From Mesorhizobium sp. B4-1-3 (lineage in GTDB: Bacteria > Pseudomonadota > Alphaproteobacteria > Rhizobiales > Rhizobiaceae), in the NCBI RefSeq assembly GCF_006439355.1, contig NZ_VFTG01000016.1, positions 1 through 64,000 on the forward strand: a stretch of DNA of 64,000 bases. The letters run 5' to 3'. The notes beneath the pieces were generated by a model that was given only the letters and a program-made list of their open reading frames with translations, was not told the origin of the DNA and searched no databases. How positions within the stretch are numbered: the stretch's first letter is position 1; each line of letters starts with the position of its first letter. This document shows positions 8,230-16,687 of the stretch, piece after piece. A program made the translations under genes and the position numbers.

Positions 8230-8676
8230 ATGACCGCGCCATTCTGGAAAACGAAGACGCTTGAGGCGATGACCCCGGCCGAATGGGAATCGCTATGCGA
8301 CGGCTGTGGCAAATGCTGCCTGTCGAAGCTCGAGGACGAGGATACGGGCGAGATCTTCTGGACAAGCGTCGGCTGCAGGCTGTTCGATGCGCAGAACTGC
8401 CGTTGCTCCGACTATGCCAACCGCCTGGCGCGGGTGCCTGATTGCGTCGGCCTGACGCCGCAAAATGTGCGCACCATCACCTGGCTGCCAAAGACCTGCG
8501 CCTACCGGCTCATCGCCGAGGGCCATGATCTCTACTGGTGGCACAGGCTTGTTTCGGGAAGTGCCGAGACCGTGCACGAAGCCGGCATTTCGATCAAGGG
8601 CCGGGTGAAGGCCAAGGAAACCGATCTGGCCGAGCCGGACGACTACTTTGATTATATACTGGACGACGAACCGTAA
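8230..8676 (+). CDS. UPF0260/YcgN-type cysteine-cluster protein
   Basis: A 148-aa protein starting at ATG 8230, behind GGAGGGCC. Conserved cysteines form a cluster at CDGCGKCC near the N-terminus, then CRLFDAQNCRC and a later KTCAYRL, matching the YkgJ/YcgN (UPF0260) zinc- or iron-cluster family. The function is unknown. An in-frame extension upstream to 8161 is possible, but its sequence is poorly protein-like and it lacks a ribosome site. It is a single gene, divergent from the OmpA-domain gene. Confidence 0.85.
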   Translation: MTAPFWKTKTLEAMTPAEWESLCDGCGKCCLSKLEDEDTGEIFWTSVGCRLFDAQNCRCSDYANRLARVPDCVGLTPQNVRTITWLPKTCAYRLIAEGHDLYWWHRLVSGSAETVHEAGISIKGRVKAKETDLAEPDDYFDYILDDEP

Positions 8677-8882
8677 CCCGGTTCGCAACGGATATTGATG
8701 GCGAACGCTGAGGATCCGCGTTTAAGGACGACCATGATGGGGGCATTCACGTTCAGGCACCGCGAGAGACGAACCCCGGCGGGTTCGCGCTTGAGGGCGG
8801 ACCTATCAGGTTCGCGTTTGCACCAAGGGTGACGAACCCGACGGGTTCCCGTTTATATGAACCGGACATGAATGGCCGGTTC
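8668..8882. repeat. Cluster of four GAACC/GGTTC hairpins in a non-coding gap
   Basis: Four short inverted repeats of one theme lie in the 284-bp gap: 8668-8672/8680-8684 (over the stop of the previous gene), 8771-8776/8781-8786, 8834-8839/8843-8848 and 8859-8865/8876-8882. Arms are GAACC or GAACCC with GGTTC or GGGTTC. No known repeat family was recognised. They might form mRNA hairpins or protein-binding sites. Confidence 0.5.
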
Positions 8883-8960
8883 GCGGAAAGTTCAGACACA
8901 AAAAGGCATTTTCCAATCATCGATTCTAAGGGCGAGAGCCCACAACAAGGAGAGAAGACG

Positions 8961-9326
8961 ATGTTCAGCACGATCAAGACCGCAGCCCTTTCGGCTCTTG
9001 TCGGACTTGGCACTTTGGCCGCCATTCCGGCGCATGCGGATAGCCTCTATCTCGGTTTCGGGGACAGGCATGACCCGCGGTTCGGCATCTACGCCGGCGA
9101 CGACGACGGCTATCGCCGCGACTGGCGCCGCGACCGCGACCGCGACCGCGACTGGCGTGGCTGCTCGCCGGACCGCGCCCTCGACAAGGCCGAGCACATG
9201 GGCCTGCATCGCGCCCGCATCGTCGACATCAGCCGCCGCACGGTGAAGGTGGCCGGCCGCCAGTATGGTGACCGCGTGGTGGTGGTGTTCGCCAACGAAC
9301 GCGGCTGCCCGATCATCTATCGCTGA
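8961..9326 (+). CDS. Small secreted protein, Asp/Arg-rich
   Basis: A 121-aa protein with a clear signal peptide (MFSTIKTAALSALVGLGTLA, cleavage near AHADS). The start at 8961 follows ACAAGGAGAGAAGACG. The mature part has a strongly charged stretch of alternating Asp and Arg (about residues 50-66), then a conserved-looking C-terminal region with RALDKAEHMGLHRARIVDISRRTVKVAG and two cysteines (in RGCSPD and RGCPII) that could form a disulphide. Similar short periplasmic proteins are common in rhizobia, but no function is known to me. It is followed by a strong bidirectional terminator. Confidence 0.75.
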   Translation: MFSTIKTAALSALVGLGTLAAIPAHADSLYLGFGDRHDPRFGIYAGDDDGYRRDWRRDRDRDRDWRGCSPDRALDKAEHMGLHRARIVDISRRTVKVAGRQYGDRVVVVFANERGCPIIYR

Positions 9327-9460
9327 GATTAAAAGGACGATCCGCAGGATCGCCTGTGCGCCTGTGCGGACGATCCTCTTCGGGCATCGCCTATGAGATA
9401 TGATCTTCTGCAAAGATCAATCTTGACTAGCGGAGCCCCTCAAGGTGAGGCGTGGCTCGA

Positions 9461-9496
9461 AAAAAGCCCCGGAGGACCGTTCCTCCGGGGCTTTTT
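9461..9496. terminator. Bidirectional intrinsic terminator
   Basis: A perfect 16-bp inverted repeat with a 4-nt loop: 9461-9476 pairs with 9481-9496. It begins with five A and ends with five T, so it works as GC-stem plus U-run on both strands. It separates the convergent genes ending at 9326 (+) and 9543 (-). Confidence 0.92.
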
Positions 9497-9542
9497 GCGT
9501 ACGGTGGCGCGCTCGCGGTGCGTCTGCGGCGCCGGCCGATCG

Positions 9543-10253
9543 TCACTTCAGCTCGAAGGTGACCGTGACCTGGACGTTGTAGGAATTCTCGCCGGCCTGG
9601 ACCGGCACGGCCGAGCGGGCGGCGTCGAACGACTTGGCCGCCATCGGCATCGGCGCCGGCGCGATATTCTGGTCGGTGATCTCGATCACCTTGCCCAGGC
9701 TGACCCCGGCCGCTTCCGCAAGCGTCTTTGCCTTGGCCATGGCATCGGCGACGGCCTTCTTGCGCGCCTCGGTGATTGTCGCCTTCGGATCGTCATTGGT
9801 GAAGGCGATGCCGCCACCCTGATTGACGCCGAGCGACACCGCCTTGTCGAGAATCTCGCCCGTCTTGTCGACATTGCGCACGCGCACCGACAGCGTGTTG
9901 GTCACCTGATAGGCGACGAGCTGCGCCTCCTGGCTCCCGTCGGCCTTGTTGGTGTAGTTGTAGCGCGGGTTGATCTGGATGCCGGCGGTCTGCAGGTCGC
10001 GTTCGGCAACACCCGCGGATTTCATAGCTGCGATCACCGCCGCCATGGCGTCGTTGTTGGCATCGAGCGCTTCGCGCGCACTCTTGGCTTCGCGCATGAC
10101 GCTGAGCGAAAGGATCGCCATGTCCGGCGCCACCGTCGCTTCGCCTCCGCCGGATACGATGATGCGGGGCGGTGGCTGAGTGTCTGCGGCGCTTGCCAGC
10201 GCCGGGAACGCGACCGCGGCAGCGAGCGCGATGGGCAAAAGATGTCTGGTCAT
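9543..10253 (-). CDS. SIMPL-domain (DUF541) periplasmic protein
   Basis: A 236-aa protein. The ATG at 10253 follows CGAGGAGTTTTC and opens a signal peptide (MTRHLLPIALAAAVAFPALA). The body matches the SIMPL/DUF541 family: an early IIVSGGGEATVAPDMAILSLSV, a middle QINPRYNY, and a C-terminal YNVQVTVTFELK. Family members include E. coli YggE and oligomeric periplasmic or surface proteins linked to oxidative stress; the biochemical role is unsettled. A longer frame back to 10487 would run over the tRNA flank and is rejected. Confidence 0.88.
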   Translation of the reverse strand: MTRHLLPIALAAAVAFPALASAADTQPPPRIIVSGGGEATVAPDMAILSLSVMREAKSAREALDANNDAMAAVIAAMKSAGVAERDLQTAGIQINPRYNYTNKADGSQEAQLVAYQVTNTLSVRVRNVDKTGEILDKAVSLGVNQGGGIAFTNDDPKATITEARKKAVADAMAKAKTLAEAAGVSLGKVIEITDQNIAPAPMPMAAKSFDAARSAVPVQAGENSYNVQVTVTFELK

Positions 10254-10472
10254 GAAAACTCCTCGAAGTCTGCGATCCGACGCTCCGCGCCGCATCTGCC
10301 TCGACCCGCAAAGGCATCGATTCCCGCAGTGCGGCGCAAGGGCCGGACCTGTTTCGCGCCACATGGGCGCAGGCCGCTCTACGGCGCGAATATGGGCTGA
10401 TTTTGGCGTTTTGCGCCAGCGCTTTCGAAAGCCTTGTGCGGCGACAAGAAAAACACTAAGCCAGCCCGCGTG

Positions 10473-10548
10473 GGGCCTGTAGCTCAATGGTTAGAGCCGG
10501 CGGCTCATAACCGCTTGGTTGGGGGTTCGAGTCCCTCCGGGCCCACCA
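10473..10548 (+). tRNA. tRNA with CAU anticodon (Met or lysidine-modified Ile2)
   Basis: A 76-nt cloverleaf including encoded CCA. The acceptor GGGCCTG pairs with CGGGCCC. The D stem is GCTC/GAGC, the anticodon stem GGCGG/CCGCT with loop CTCATAA, and the T arm GGGGG-TTCGAGT-CCCTC. The CAU anticodon fits elongator Met or the Ile2 tRNA whose C is changed to lysidine. The CGCTTGGT stretch after the anticodon loop resembles E. coli Ile2. It lacks initiator features, having a fully paired first base. Its 5' half contains, on the other strand, the stop codon of the integrase gene. Confidence 0.93.
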
Positions 10549-11732
10549 TTATCGTTATTTATCAATGGTTTATAGGCCGGTTCGCCACGAGGTTCGCCAA
10601 TAGGTTCGCCAAGCATCGGCTTGCGCGTCACCAGACGCACGACTCGATCCATCCCCTGGACCGCCAGCCGAACCTGCGATGCCTCGCGCGAATAGAGCTC
10701 GGCATGATCGATGTCGTCGTGACCGAGCACATCCATGAGCTGCCTGGTCGAGGCTTCTGCTTCGGCCAGATAAACGCCAAGCGACTTTCTCAGCCCGTGC
10801 AGCGTCAGCCCTTTCGGAAGCCCGGCAAGCTTGCACCAGCGAGCCATGGTGCCGGTTAGGGATTTGGCGGAGAAGGGCTGGCCATAAGCCGTGACCAAGA
10901 CGGTTTCGCCTCGCTTGTCAGTGGCATCGAGGATTTCGGCAAGCATCGGTGTAATCGGAACGAAAAGCCGCTTGCCCCCGGTCCTGGTCTTGTTCTTGGC
11001 CTGGGTGATGTCGAAGCCGTCGAACTGACGTTCCTCGCCATCGATCATGACCCTGCGTGTGACCCTCTGGTCCCATCGCAATTCGGCGACATCGCCGCGA
11101 CGATTGCCCAGCCAAAGCGCGAGTCCATAGCAGGTGCGCGCAGCCGTCCCGAGCGGCCAGCGCTGTTCAAACTTCTGCATTGCTTCGCTTGGCCAAGCCT
11201 TCCAGCCTGTGTAGGCGGGACGCCATTCCACAGCTGCGGTGGGATCGATTTCGATCCAATCCAGGCGTATCGCGACATTGACGAGTTTGCGTATCCCGAC
11301 CAGCAGGTGCTTAGCCTTGTGTGGTGTCGCGATGAAGCGTCCCAGAAGCTCCTCGACGTGCATTCGCCGCAGGTTCTTAACAGGCACATCGCGCCATGTA
11401 AGGGGATGGTCATCGACAACCCGCAGACCCAGAAATTCCTCGATCAGACGGCTGTTCTTGAATTTCGTACTCTCGTCATGGGCGAGCCACTTGACAGAAA
11501 TCTTCAACCGTTGAAAGGCCGCTCCAAACGTGCCGGGCAGGGCAGATCCAGGCATTTGGACGACGGGGGCCTTGGGGACTTTCCGACCTTCGACCGCTGC
11601 TTGGTAGGCATTCTTGAAACCGGGCTGGTTTGGCGCCGGCAGACTAACAACACGCTCCTTCGTCCGATAGCGCCAGCGAACTTTGCCATGGCGATCGGTG
11701 TAGGAGGAGAGGCCGGGATATTTGTCGGTCAT
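10491..11732 (-). CDS. Site-specific tyrosine recombinase (integrase) at a tRNA
   Basis: A 413-aa phage-type integrase. Catalytic-domain residues are visible: Arg211/212 in GNRRGDVAEL, His312 and Arg315 in HGLR, His338 in LGHDD and nucleophile Tyr347 in HAELYSR. The N-terminal half (about 70-160) has the core-binding helical domain. The reading frame does not stop before the tRNA: its last 18 or so codons (GGTRTPNQAVMSRRL) are read from the antisense of the tRNA, and the TAA comes from the D-arm. This places the attachment site at the tRNA 3' end. It is 12 bp downstream of the excisionase-like gene, so the two are probably co-transcribed. Confidence 0.92.
   Translation of the reverse strand: MTDKYPGLSSYTDRHGKVRWRYRTKERVVSLPAPNQPGFKNAYQAAVEGRKVPKAPVVQMPGSALPGTFGAAFQRLKISVKWLAHDESTKFKNSRLIEEFLGLRVVDDHPLTWRDVPVKNLRRMHVEELLGRFIATPHKAKHLLVGIRKLVNVAIRLDWIEIDPTAAVEWRPAYTGWKAWPSEAMQKFEQRWPLGTAARTCYGLALWLGNRRGDVAELRWDQRVTRRVMIDGEERQFDGFDITQAKNKTRTGGKRLFVPITPMLAEILDATDKRGETVLVTAYGQPFSAKSLTGTMARWCKLAGLPKGLTLHGLRKSLGVYLAEAEASTRQLMDVLGHDDIDHAELYSREASQVRLAVQGMDRVVRLVTRKPMLGEPIGEPRGEPAYKPLINNDNGGPGGTRTPNQAVMSRRL
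10579..10610. repeat. Three 12-bp direct repeats next to the tRNA attachment site
   Basis: GGTTCGCC occurs at 10579, 10591 and 10603, exactly 12 bp apart, inside the 3' end of the integrase gene (coding for Gly-Glu-Pro units) and 30-60 bp from the tRNA. Regular short direct repeats beside an attachment core are typical of integrase arm sites, but a simple coding repeat is equally possible. Confidence 0.45.
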
Positions 11733-11744
11733 GGCAGAATGAAT

Positions 11745-11993
11745 CTATTCCCTGCGATGATTCCCTTGCAACAGGAAGTCGACGATATTTTCTTCATCGT
11801 CTCCAGGTAGTTCGGTAAAGGCGGCTTCGAGTTTCAAGCGATCCCAAATCACGCGGCCGTCAACCTTCTTCGGCTTTGGCATGCGGTGGTCCGCGACCAT
11901 TTGATCGAATTTGGTTACGCCAACGCCGACGTACCGGGCGGCTTCTTCCCGCGAGAGACCCCGAGGGGGATAGGAGAGGGCGTCGCTTTTCAT
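11745..11993 (-). CDS. Excisionase/AlpA-like helix-turn-helix protein
   Basis: An 82-aa protein from ATG 11993. Residues about 10-60 have the MerR/AlpA-type winged helix pattern found in excisionases: GLSREEAARYVGVGVTKFDQ, then VADHRMPKPKKVDGRVIWDR. The acidic tail ends in FLLQGNHRRE. Such proteins bend DNA to favour excision, or act as regulators of the integrase. Its position directly before the integrase on the same strand fits that role. A longer upstream frame to 12080 is possible but not supported by a ribosome site. Confidence 0.75.
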   Translation of the reverse strand: MKSDALSYPPRGLSREEAARYVGVGVTKFDQMVADHRMPKPKKVDGRVIWDRLKLEAAFTELPGDDEENIVDFLLQGNHRRE

Positions 11994-12380
11994 GATCTCT
12001 CCGGCATATGTCCGCTCATTCCGTTCAGAGATAGGATCTAGATTGCATCGACCTCCGCCGGAAGGGCGCCGATCAAGCACTGCGGCAAATTGCGGTCTCT
12101 GCGTATAAATAGGATGGTTGCGGGAGTTCAGGGGGTCCGAGTCGGGGGAGCGCTACCGCCTTTCCCCCACTCCGAGAGCGCACGATAGTTTCTACAGTGT
12201 CGGGCATGATAACCTGCCTCGGTGCTGCAAAGACCAGTAGCGAGCGGTAGAGGCTGACATGAAAACTATCCACGACGCGAGCGGCAGTTCTGCACCCACA
12301 TAGCGGTCGCTGCGGTAGGCTCTCCTAAAAGCGGTCATTGCTCGTGGCCTGGACCGCTAATCGCAAATCGATTTGCTCCG
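11994..12380. other. 387-bp stretch without a convincing gene
   Basis: Only short, poorly protein-like frames occur here; a 66-codon frame at 12073-12273 (-) has no ribosome site or known motif. The composition is less GC-rich than the flanks. It must contain the promoter of the excisionase/integrase genes. It may also be the junction between element and host DNA, but I see no repeat of the tRNA end. Confidence 0.5.
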
Positions 12381-13499
12381 TCAGACTGCGCCGGCGAAGC
12401 GATTGATCCTGAAATCGTCGATTGGCGTTTCGCAGCGGCCTGCTGTCATTAGCTCGGCCATGGCCTCGCCCACGCCCGGGCCGAGCTGGAAGCCATGCCC
12501 GCAGAAACCGAAGGCATGGAACAGGCCCGGCGTGGTGGCCGACTGTCCCATGACCGGCAGCATGTCGGCCACATAGCCCTCGCATCCGGACCATGTGCGG
12601 ATGACCGTGACTTTTCCGATTGCCGGCAGCAGCCGCGCGACGGCGCGCAACTGTAACGGCAGGCGCATGGGGTCGGCTTTTGCGTGACCGTGTTCGAGAT
12701 CCACCGGCACCCTCTCGGCCGCGCCGCCGAAGACGATGTTGCCCCGCTCGACCTGCCGCAGATAGGCGCCATAGTCCTTGTCGCGTGTCCATATGCCGAC
12801 CACCGGGAGGATCCGGTGCGGCAACGGCTCTGTCACACCCATCTGCGGGCCGCGCGCTTCCAGTGGAACTTCTTCTCCGAATTGCGCAGCGATGCGGGCG
12901 CCCCAGGCGCCGGTGGTGTTGAGCAGGCACTCGGCGGCGAACGCGCCTTTTGAGCTGACGATACGGAATCCGGCGTCGGTGTGGCTGATCGTATCGACCT
13001 TGGCATCGTCGACGATCTCTACCCCCAGCTTGTGGGCAGCCTGGGCAAAGGCCGTTGCGATGAGTCGCGGATTGCCGCTGCCGTCATGCGGCGAGAATGA
13101 CGCAGAGATCGCCTCGGGGCCGAGGCCGCGAAACCGGGAGCGGATTTCGCGCGGTCCAAGTTCCTCCAGCTCGAGCCCCCAGCGTTGTGCCGCCCCGGCA
13201 TAGGCCCGCATATCGGCAAGACTTGCCTCATCGAAGATCAGTCGGATGTGGCCGGTGGCGCGGAATTCGACGTCGCGGCCAAGCATCTTTTCGGCCTCGC
13301 CCCAGAGCTTGAGCGAGCGATGGGCAAGCGGCAACTGAGACAAATGGCGGCCCGTGCGCCGGATGTTGCCGAACGAAGCGACGGTCGCCCCGGTGCCGAT
13401 CCGGTGGCGCTCTATCAGCCTCACGCGCGCGCCGCGCCTTGCGAGGAAATAGGCCGAAGCCGTCCCCATCAGGCCGCCGCCCAGCACGATCACATCCAT
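12381..13499 (-). CDS. FAD-dependent D-amino-acid/glycine/sarcosine oxidase family protein
   Basis: A 372-aa DAO-fold flavoenzyme. The FAD motif GGGLMGTASAYFLARRGARV lies at 7-26, and the C-terminal GFCGHGFQLGPGVGEAMAEL is the conserved isoalloxazine-binding end. ATG 13499 is placed directly before the FAD motif; an in-frame extension to 13556 would enter the divergent promoter. This family oxidises the C-N bond of glycine, sarcosine, D-amino acids or opines to an imine. It is divergent from a LysR gene and sits beside the HyuAB genes, so it may act on the ring-opened product or be the third subunit of the HcnABC-like complex encoded at 18.7-20.3 kb. Confidence 0.85.
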   Translation of the reverse strand: MDVIVLGGGLMGTASAYFLARRGARVRLIERHRIGTGATVASFGNIRRTGRHLSQLPLAHRSLKLWGEAEKMLGRDVEFRATGHIRLIFDEASLADMRAYAGAAQRWGLELEELGPREIRSRFRGLGPEAISASFSPHDGSGNPRLIATAFAQAAHKLGVEIVDDAKVDTISHTDAGFRIVSSKGAFAAECLLNTTGAWGARIAAQFGEEVPLEARGPQMGVTEPLPHRILPVVGIWTRDKDYGAYLRQVERGNIVFGGAAERVPVDLEHGHAKADPMRLPLQLRAVARLLPAIGKVTVIRTWSGCEGYVADMLPVMGQSATTPGLFHAFGFCGHGFQLGPGVGEAMAELMTAGRCETPIDDFRINRFAGAV

Positions 13500-13566
13500 G
13501 GCGGCTCCATGCAGGCAGGTTTCGATCCTCAAGCGATCTTGTCGGCGCCGATCCATTGCGTCAAAG

Positions 13567-14517
13567 ATGGTTTTGGACGGACGTCATAAGCTCGACCTAT
13601 GGAGTTGGAATTTGCGGGCCCGGCAGCTCGAAGTATTCATCGCCGTCATGCGCGCCGGCACGGTGACTGCGGCGGCGCGGATGCTGAACATCTCCCAGCC
13701 TGCGCTCAGCCAGATACTGCTCCACACCGAGGACGAGCTCGGCTTCGCGCTGTTCGAGCGGGTCAAGGGCCGGCTGCGGCCAATGCCTGAGGCGCTTGAG
13801 ATCTTCGCCGATGCCGAGAAGCTGTCGGCGGGGCTGGACGGCTTGCGCCGTAAGACGACCGACCTGCGTCTCGGCCGAACCGGCCTGGTGCGGGTCGCCG
13901 CCTCGCCGCCGCCGGCCATGGCGATCTTGCCGCGCGCCTTCACCGCATTCCGGGCGCAGCATCCCGACATCTTGCTGCGTTCCAATAGCGCGCCGATCGC
14001 TGCGATCGTCGACATGCTTCGTGCCGGAGATGCAAGCCTGGGCGTCGCCATGGACGACCGGCTGCCCCCCGACATCGAGGCGGAGGTGATCGGCAGCGTC
14101 GGTTTCGCCTGCCTGCTGCCCGCCGGGCATCCGCTGCAGAGGAAAACCGAGCTGACGCTGGCTGACCTCGTCGGGGAGGAGCTGATATCCTACCGCGGAA
14201 ACACCCGCCCCGCCGACGAACTGGCCCAAGCTGCCCGCACGCAAGGTGTGCCGCTATCGCCCTCGCTCGAGATCGATATTTCCATTTCCGCGGTCGGTTT
14301 CGTTCAGGCTGGTCTCGGCATCGGCCTGGTCGACGCACTGCTGCCGTGGCGTCAGTTCGCCGATCTTGCCGTCAGGCCGCTCGCGCACGGGCCGGAATTT
14401 CCGATCGCCCTGCTCACCTCGCGTACGCGGGCGCTTTCACGTGCCGACGAGATGATGCGCGAGCAGATCCGCGCGGCCTGTTCCGCCGTGCTGGGGGACG
14501 CCAAGAGGAGTGCATAA
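13567..14517 (+). CDS. LysR-type transcriptional regulator
   Basis: About 316 aa. The N-terminal winged helix reads RQLEVFIAVMRAGTVTAAAR then LNISQPALSQ, followed by the LysR periplasmic-binding-like effector domain. The start is uncertain: ATG 13567 has little ribosome site, while the in-frame TTG at 13612, immediately before the HTH, has GGAG seven bases upstream and would give a more usual length (301 aa). It is divergent from the FAD oxidase and precedes HyuA by about 90 bp. It probably activates one or both in response to a pathway substrate. Confidence 0.88.
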   Translation: MVLDGRHKLDLWSWNLRARQLEVFIAVMRAGTVTAAARMLNISQPALSQILLHTEDELGFALFERVKGRLRPMPEALEIFADAEKLSAGLDGLRRKTTDLRLGRTGLVRVAASPPPAMAILPRAFTAFRAQHPDILLRSNSAPIAAIVDMLRAGDASLGVAMDDRLPPDIEAEVIGSVGFACLLPAGHPLQRKTELTLADLVGEELISYRGNTRPADELAQAARTQGVPLSPSLEIDISISAVGFVQAGLGIGLVDALLPWRQFADLAVRPLAHGPEFPIALLTSRTRALSRADEMMREQIRAACSAVLGDAKRSA

Positions 14518-14605
14518 GCAAGACTTATAGTCTTGCTCCTCATCCATCTTGGACCCGGACCGTCCGGTCGTGCCAACTTTTGCAGGCAGAAGGAAGGGAC
14601 GCATC

Positions 14606-16684
14606 ATGGATGGAGCTATCGCGGCGGGTGAGGCGCAAAACGGAGCCGACTGGAAGGTCGGCGTCGACATCGGCGGGACGTTCATCGATTTCTGCGCGCT
14701 CGAGGCAAACTCCGGGCGCGTCGCGTCGCTGAAGGTGCTGACGACGCCGGATGATCCGGGCGCCGAGCTGATGATGGGCCTCACACTCCTGGCTGAGCGC
14801 GAGGGGTTCGATCCGTCCCGTATGACGCGCTTCGTGCACGGCACTACCGTCGGCATCAACACCATAATCCAGCGCAAGGGCGCGCGGCTGGCGCTGTTCA
14901 CCAATGCCGGCTTCGAGGATGTCATTGAACTGGCGCGGCTTCGCATGCCGGAGATGTATTCGCTGTTCTGCTCGCGGCCGGACCCGCTGATCTCGCGCGA
15001 CATGGTCTTTGGCATCCCTGCGCGCCTGCGCGCCGATGGAAGTGAGTGTCAGGCGCCGGACATGACAGCGGTGGAAAGCGCCGTGGCGATGGCGAAGGCC
15101 AATGGGGCGCAGGGGATCATCGTCTCCTTCCTGCATGCATGGCGAAACAGCGCGCAGGAGGCTTCCGTGAAGGCGGCGATCGCGCGTCTCGCGCCCGAGC
15201 TCTTCGTCTTCACCTCGGCCGAGGTCTGGCCGGTGATCCGAGAATATGAACGCAGCTCGACCGCCATTCTCAATGGCTATGTCCATCCGCGCGTCTCGGG
15301 CTATTTGACGGCACTGGAAGAGGGCCTGAGAAGCTGCGGTGTGCCGGCGCGCCCGATGCTGACGAAATCGAATGGCGGGTTGATGAACGCCGCCGAAGGC
15401 AAGCGCGCCTGTGTCAACATGCTCTTGTCTGGAACCGCCTCCGGCGTCATCGGCGCCTCTTGGCTGGCGCGCCAGGCCGGGCAAGACAAGGTGCTGACCC
15501 TCGACATCGGCGGGACCTCGGCCGATTTCGCCCTCATCATCGGCGGCGAGCCCCAGTTCGGCACCGGCGAAGTGATCGGCGAGTTCCCGCTCCACATCCC
15601 TTCCGTGGCGGTGAGTTCTATCGGCGTCGGCGGCGGCTCGATCGCCAGCGTCGACGCGCAAGGGGTGCTGCGGGTCGGGCCGGAGTCGGCCGGTTCGACA
15701 CCTGGACCTGCATGCTATGGCCGGGGCGGCGAGCGGGCGACGGTGACGGACGCGATGGTGGTATGCGGTTGGCTTGGCCATACCGAGATGGCCTATGGCC
15801 AGCTCAGGATCCATAGGGAGCTGGCGCAGCGTGCGATCGGCGAGCTGGCCGCGCAGCTCGGCCGGACTGTCGAGCAGGCAGCGCAGGCGATCTTCGATAT
15901 CGCGGTGTCGGAGATGTTCGTCGAAGTCGAGAAGCTCGCCTCGCGCGCCGGCGTCGACCTGCGCGATTTCACGCTGATGCCTTTCGGCGGCGGCGGCCCG
16001 ATGCTCGGCGCCTTCCTTGCGCGCGAGCTCGGCATGAATCGGGTGATGGCGCCGCGGCGACCCGGCGTGGTGTCGGCGCTGGGCGGGTTGGTCGCTGACC
16101 TGCGCGGTGATTTCATCCGCACGATCTTCAGCTCGCTGTCGGCAGCGTCGCTCCCCGTCATCCGCGAGGCTTTTGAGGCGCTTGCGCAGGAGGGACGTGA
16201 CTGGCTTGCGGCGCAGGGGCACGATGCGGCCGCCGAGCTCAATCTTTCCTGCGATATGCGCTATGTCGGGCAGAGCTACGAGATCGAAGTCGCGCTGTCG
16301 CCGCAATGGCTGGTCGATGGCGATGCGGCGACAATTGCGCAAGCCTTCCACCTCACCCATCAGCAGCTTTACGACTTCCACGATCCCGACGGCGCGATCG
16401 AGCTGGTGAACGTCCGGTTGTCGGCGATCGGCGCGGGGCCGAGCCTCTCCTTGCCGGAGATCGACGAGATCGATGTTCCAGCCAATCCAGCGCGCCGGCT
16501 CCCCGTCTATACGGGCCTCAGCATCGAGAGCGTCGACCTCCACGACCGGCGGACGCTGGTGCCCGGCAATACGTTCCACGGACCTGCCGTGGTCGTCCAG
16601 GAAGACACCACCTTTGCCATCCCTGCGGGAGCGAAGGCACGGGTCGACCGCCATCTCAATCTTTTGCTGACCTTTATGGAGTGA
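14606..16684 (+). CDS. Hydantoinase/oxoprolinase subunit A (HyuA-like)
   Basis: A 692-aa protein. ATG 14606 follows AGGAAGGGACG. It carries the two actin-like phosphate motifs of the HyuA family (VGVDIGGTFIDF near 15-25 and LTLDIGGTSADFAL near residue 300) and a MPFGGGGPMLGAFLAREL segment. HyuA with HyuB forms ATP-dependent enzymes that open lactam or imide rings: 5-oxoproline, hydantoin, N-methylhydantoin. The gene is followed 3 bp later by HyuB, which strongly indicates a two-subunit complex. The downstream oxidase subunits suggest that the opened product is then oxidised at nitrogen. The exact ring substrate cannot be read. Confidence 0.9.
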   Translation: MDGAIAAGEAQNGADWKVGVDIGGTFIDFCALEANSGRVASLKVLTTPDDPGAELMMGLTLLAEREGFDPSRMTRFVHGTTVGINTIIQRKGARLALFTNAGFEDVIELARLRMPEMYSLFCSRPDPLISRDMVFGIPARLRADGSECQAPDMTAVESAVAMAKANGAQGIIVSFLHAWRNSAQEASVKAAIARLAPELFVFTSAEVWPVIREYERSSTAILNGYVHPRVSGYLTALEEGLRSCGVPARPMLTKSNGGLMNAAEGKRACVNMLLSGTASGVIGASWLARQAGQDKVLTLDIGGTSADFALIIGGEPQFGTGEVIGEFPLHIPSVAVSSIGVGGGSIASVDAQGVLRVGPESAGSTPGPACYGRGGERATVTDAMVVCGWLGHTEMAYGQLRIHRELAQRAIGELAAQLGRTVEQAAQAIFDIAVSEMFVEVEKLASRAGVDLRDFTLMPFGGGGPMLGAFLARELGMNRVMAPRRPGVVSALGGLVADLRGDFIRTIFSSLSAASLPVIREAFEALAQEGRDWLAAQGHDAAAELNLSCDMRYVGQSYEIEVALSPQWLVDGDAATIAQAFHLTHQQLYDFHDPDGAIELVNVRLSAIGAGPSLSLPEIDEIDVPANPARRLPVYTGLSIESVDLHDRRTLVPGNTFHGPAVVVQEDTTFAIPAGAKARVDRHLNLLLTFME

Positions 16685-16687
16685 GCC

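Noticed and set aside
5931..8264. A 777-codon open frame opposite the OmpA-domain gene
   Set aside because: Its Leu/Ala/Val-rich low-complexity sequence mirrors the Q/K/R repeats of the real gene. It has no ribosome site, and a signal peptide and OmpA domain support only the other strand.
12073..12273. A 66-codon frame in the gap after the excisionase-like gene
   Set aside because: No ribosome site, no recognisable domain and improbable composition.
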